Origin: Candidatus Tumulicola sp.
GTDB lineage: Bacteria; Vulcanimicrobiota; Vulcanimicrobiia; Eremiobacterales; Eremiobacteraceae
Length of the DNA stretch: 64,000 nucleotides
NCBI GenBank assembly: GCA_035601835.1
Contig: DATNNM010000003.1
Coordinates: forward strand, 62,001-126,000
Reading direction: 5' to 3'
Below the pieces are notes generated by a model, which saw nothing but the letters and a program-made list of their open reading frames with translations, was not told where the DNA came from and did not search any database. Of this stretch, positions 62,351-64,000 are shown piece by piece. Each line of letters starts with the position of its first letter. Position 1 is the stretch's first letter. The position numbers and the translations under genes were made by a program.

Positions 62351-64000
62351 ATGAAGCGCGATTTCGGCGTGATTGTGATCGGAGGCGGACACGCCGGCTG
62401 CGAAGCAGCGCTCGCGGCAGCGCGCATGGGCGTGTCCACGCTGGTGGTTACGGGAAGACTGGACACGGTCGGATTGATGCCCTGCAACCCGTCGATCGGT
62501 GGGCCGGCGAAGGGTCAGCTGGCTCGAGAGGTCGATGCGCTGGGCGGCGAGATGGGGCGCTGCATAGACCAGACGTTCCTCCACGTGCGCTGGCTCAACG
62601 AGAGCAAGGGGCCTGCGGTTCGGGCGCTCCGGGCGCAAGCCGACAAGGCGGCATACGCCAAGACTATGCAGCGCGCGCTGCGCGAGCAAGCAAACCTCGC
62701 CGTGCTGGAAGCCTTTGTCGTGGACCTCATCATCGAACGCGATGCGGTCGCGGGCGTCGTGTTGGCCGACGGCTCGCGCATCCGCACTCAGCAGGTGGTG
62801 CTGTCGGCCGGCACATTCATGGCCGGCACGATGTTCGCGGGGGAGAAGAAGAGCGCCGGCGGGCGCGTGGGTGAGGCGCCGAGCATCGGGCTGTCGGCGG
62901 CGCTGCGGCGGCTAGGTTTCCCGACCGGCCGGCTGAAGACCGGCACGCCGCCGCGGGTGCGAAAGGGGTCGATCGACTTCTCCAAGACGGAGGAGCAGCC
63001 GCCGAGCCCCGTGCCGTTGATGTTCTCCTACCGCAGCGAGCCTGCGTTCCCCGGCCCGCAGCTTTCCTGCCACATCACCCAGACCAATGCCGCCACGCAC
63101 GAGTTGATCCGCGCCAACTTGCACCGTTCGCCGATGTATGGCCTGGGTCTCATCGAAGGCATCGGACCCCGCTATTGTCCTTCTATCGAAGACAAGGTCA
63201 TGAAGTTCGCGCACAATCCCAGCCATCAGATCTTCCTCGAGCCGGAGGGCTGGGAGACCGAGTCCACCTACATCGGCGGTTTCTCGACGTCGCTGCCGGA
63301 AGAGGTGCAGCTTGCGATGCTGCACAGCCTGCCGGGACTCGAGTGCGCGGAGATGCTGAAAGCGGGCTACGCGGTGGAATACGATTTCGTGCCGCCCACC
63401 GAGCTTGGCCCAAGCCTTGAAACCAAGCGGGTTTGCGGGCTTTACCACGCGGGCCAGGTCAACGGAACCTCAGGCTACGAAGAGGCCGCCGCGCAGGGGC
63501 TTGTGGCAGGCGTCAACGCGGCCCTTCGGGCGCTTGGTCGCGAGCCGGTCACGTTCTCCCGGACGACTTCGTATGTGGGGACGCTGATCGACGACCTGAT
63601 CACCAAAGGCGCGCCCGAGCCCTATCGCATGCTCTCATCGCGCGCCGAGCACCGCTTGCTGCTGCGCCACGATAATGCCGACGAACGGCTGACGCCCGTC
63701 GGTAGAAGCGTTGGCCTCATCGACGACGAGGCGTGGAAGGCCTTCGAAGGCCGCATGAAGAGCATTCGCGGGGAGCGCGAACGGCTCGAGTCCACGAAGG
63801 CCGCACCCGCGCTCGCGCTCGCTGTCGGTGCAAGCGCGGGAACGACGCTGGCCGGCCTGCTCAGACGCCCGCACGTGGATTACGCGGAGATCGGAGGCAG
63901 CGAAGGTATAGATCCGGAGCTTGGCGATCGGGTGGCGATTGAGCTTCGCTACGAGGGCTACATACGGCGCCAGAGCGCCGCGATCGAGCGCATCGCAAAG
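62351..64000 (+). CDS. mnmG: tRNA uridine modification protein MnmG/GidA (3' end outside window)
   Basis: FAD-dependent partner of MnmE, 550 residues visible of about 620. The FAD site [20 protein letters not shown] opens the protein, followed by the family signatures [86 protein letters not shown] and [23 protein letters not shown]. The start is ATG 62351. The reading frame is open to the last base of the window. Confidence 0.97.
   Translation, partial: MKRDFGVIVIGGGHAGCEAALAAARMGVSTLVVTGRLDTVGLMPCNPSIGGPAKGQLAREVDALGGEMGRCIDQTFLHVRWLNESKGPAVRALRAQADKAAYAKTMQRALREQANLAVLEAFVVDLIIERDAVAGVVLADGSRIRTQQVVLSAGTFMAGTMFAGEKKSAGGRVGEAPSIGLSAALRRLGFPTGRLKTGTPPRVRKGSIDFSKTEEQPPSPVPLMFSYRSEPAFPGPQLSCHITQTNAATHELIRANLHRSPMYGLGLIEGIGPRYCPSIEDKVMKFAHNPSHQIFLEPEGWETESTYIGGFSTSLPEEVQLAMLHSLPGLECAEMLKAGYAVEYDFVPPTELGPSLETKRVCGLYHAGQVNGTSGYEEAAAQGLVAGVNAALRALGREPVTFSRTTSYVGTLIDDLITKGAPEPYRMLSSRAEHRLLLRHDNADERLTPVGRSVGLIDDEAWKAFEGRMKSIRGERERLESTKAAPALALAVGASAGTTLAGLLRRPHVDYAEIGGSEGIDPELGDRVAIELRYEGYIRRQSAAIERIAK

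Overview
The window is 64 kb of chromosome around a replication origin, from a GC-rich (well over 60% by eye) diderm bacterium that makes lipopolysaccharide. DnaA boxes lie between dnaA and rpmH (about 56.58-56.82 kb). Genes left of them run mostly on the minus strand and genes right of them mostly on the plus strand, as expected for bidirectional replication. The mix of traits is not proteobacterial: an SLH-domain porin, an actinobacterial-style dnaA-dnaN-recF-DciA-gyrB order, a DUF3084 protein of cyanobacterial type, a RskA-like anti-sigma factor, and lpx/bam/tam/lpt genes. A deep-branching diderm phylum such as Candidatus Eremiobacterota (WPS-2) would fit, but that is inference and no 16S gene is present.

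Layout from left to right. (1) 1-5 kb: the end of a PaaK-like CoA ligase, converging on an RNase E/G to gamma-carbonic-anhydrase-like operon. (2) 5.3-9.8 kb: a cell-shape and division operon, minC-minD-minD-minE-rodA-membrane protein, with two MinD genes. (3) 10-13.2 kb: a secreted M48 protease with a TPR-like region and a DUF697 protein. (4) 13.2-15.8 kb: dnaX-ybaB-recR. (5) 15.8-18.5 kb: a tiny membrane or secreted protein, an ECF sigma/anti-sigma pair, and a metallophosphatase/cupredoxin pair. (6) 18.8-22.4 kb: a RecQ-like helicase coupled to a secreted protein, plus a 46-residue metallothionein-like protein. (7) 22.4-27 kb: a GT4 glycosyltransferase, a TPR protein and an SLH porin.

(8) 27.2-49.4 kb is an almost uninterrupted minus-strand envelope supercluster: ruvX, DUF3084, an LptF/G permease, lptB, an O-antigen-ligase-LptC fusion, an LpxB-related transferase, a metallophosphatase, lpxB, lpxA, fabZ, lpxC, lpxD, three Skp/OmpH-like genes, bamA and tamB. 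It holds most of lipid A synthesis, part of LPS export and the outer-membrane assembly machinery. No lpxH or lpxI is seen, and the embedded metallophosphatase is a candidate substitute. (9) 49.7-56.5 kb: gyrB, a DciA-like gene, recF, dnaN and dnaA, followed by oriC. (10) 57-64 kb: rpmH-rnpA-yidD-yidC-jag, a reverse-strand epimerase, mnmE and the start of mnmG.

The most unusual thing in the window is a family of short palindromic elements. They are about 24 nt long, often begin GTAG, and have a CTTTAG-like centre. They sit at gene ends and supply the stop codons of at least five genes, abut that of a sixth, and lie directly beside that of a seventh. They are also inserted in frame inside three proteins (the GT4 glycosyltransferase, TamB and the DciA-like protein). 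No tRNA, rRNA, CRISPR array or transposase was found.
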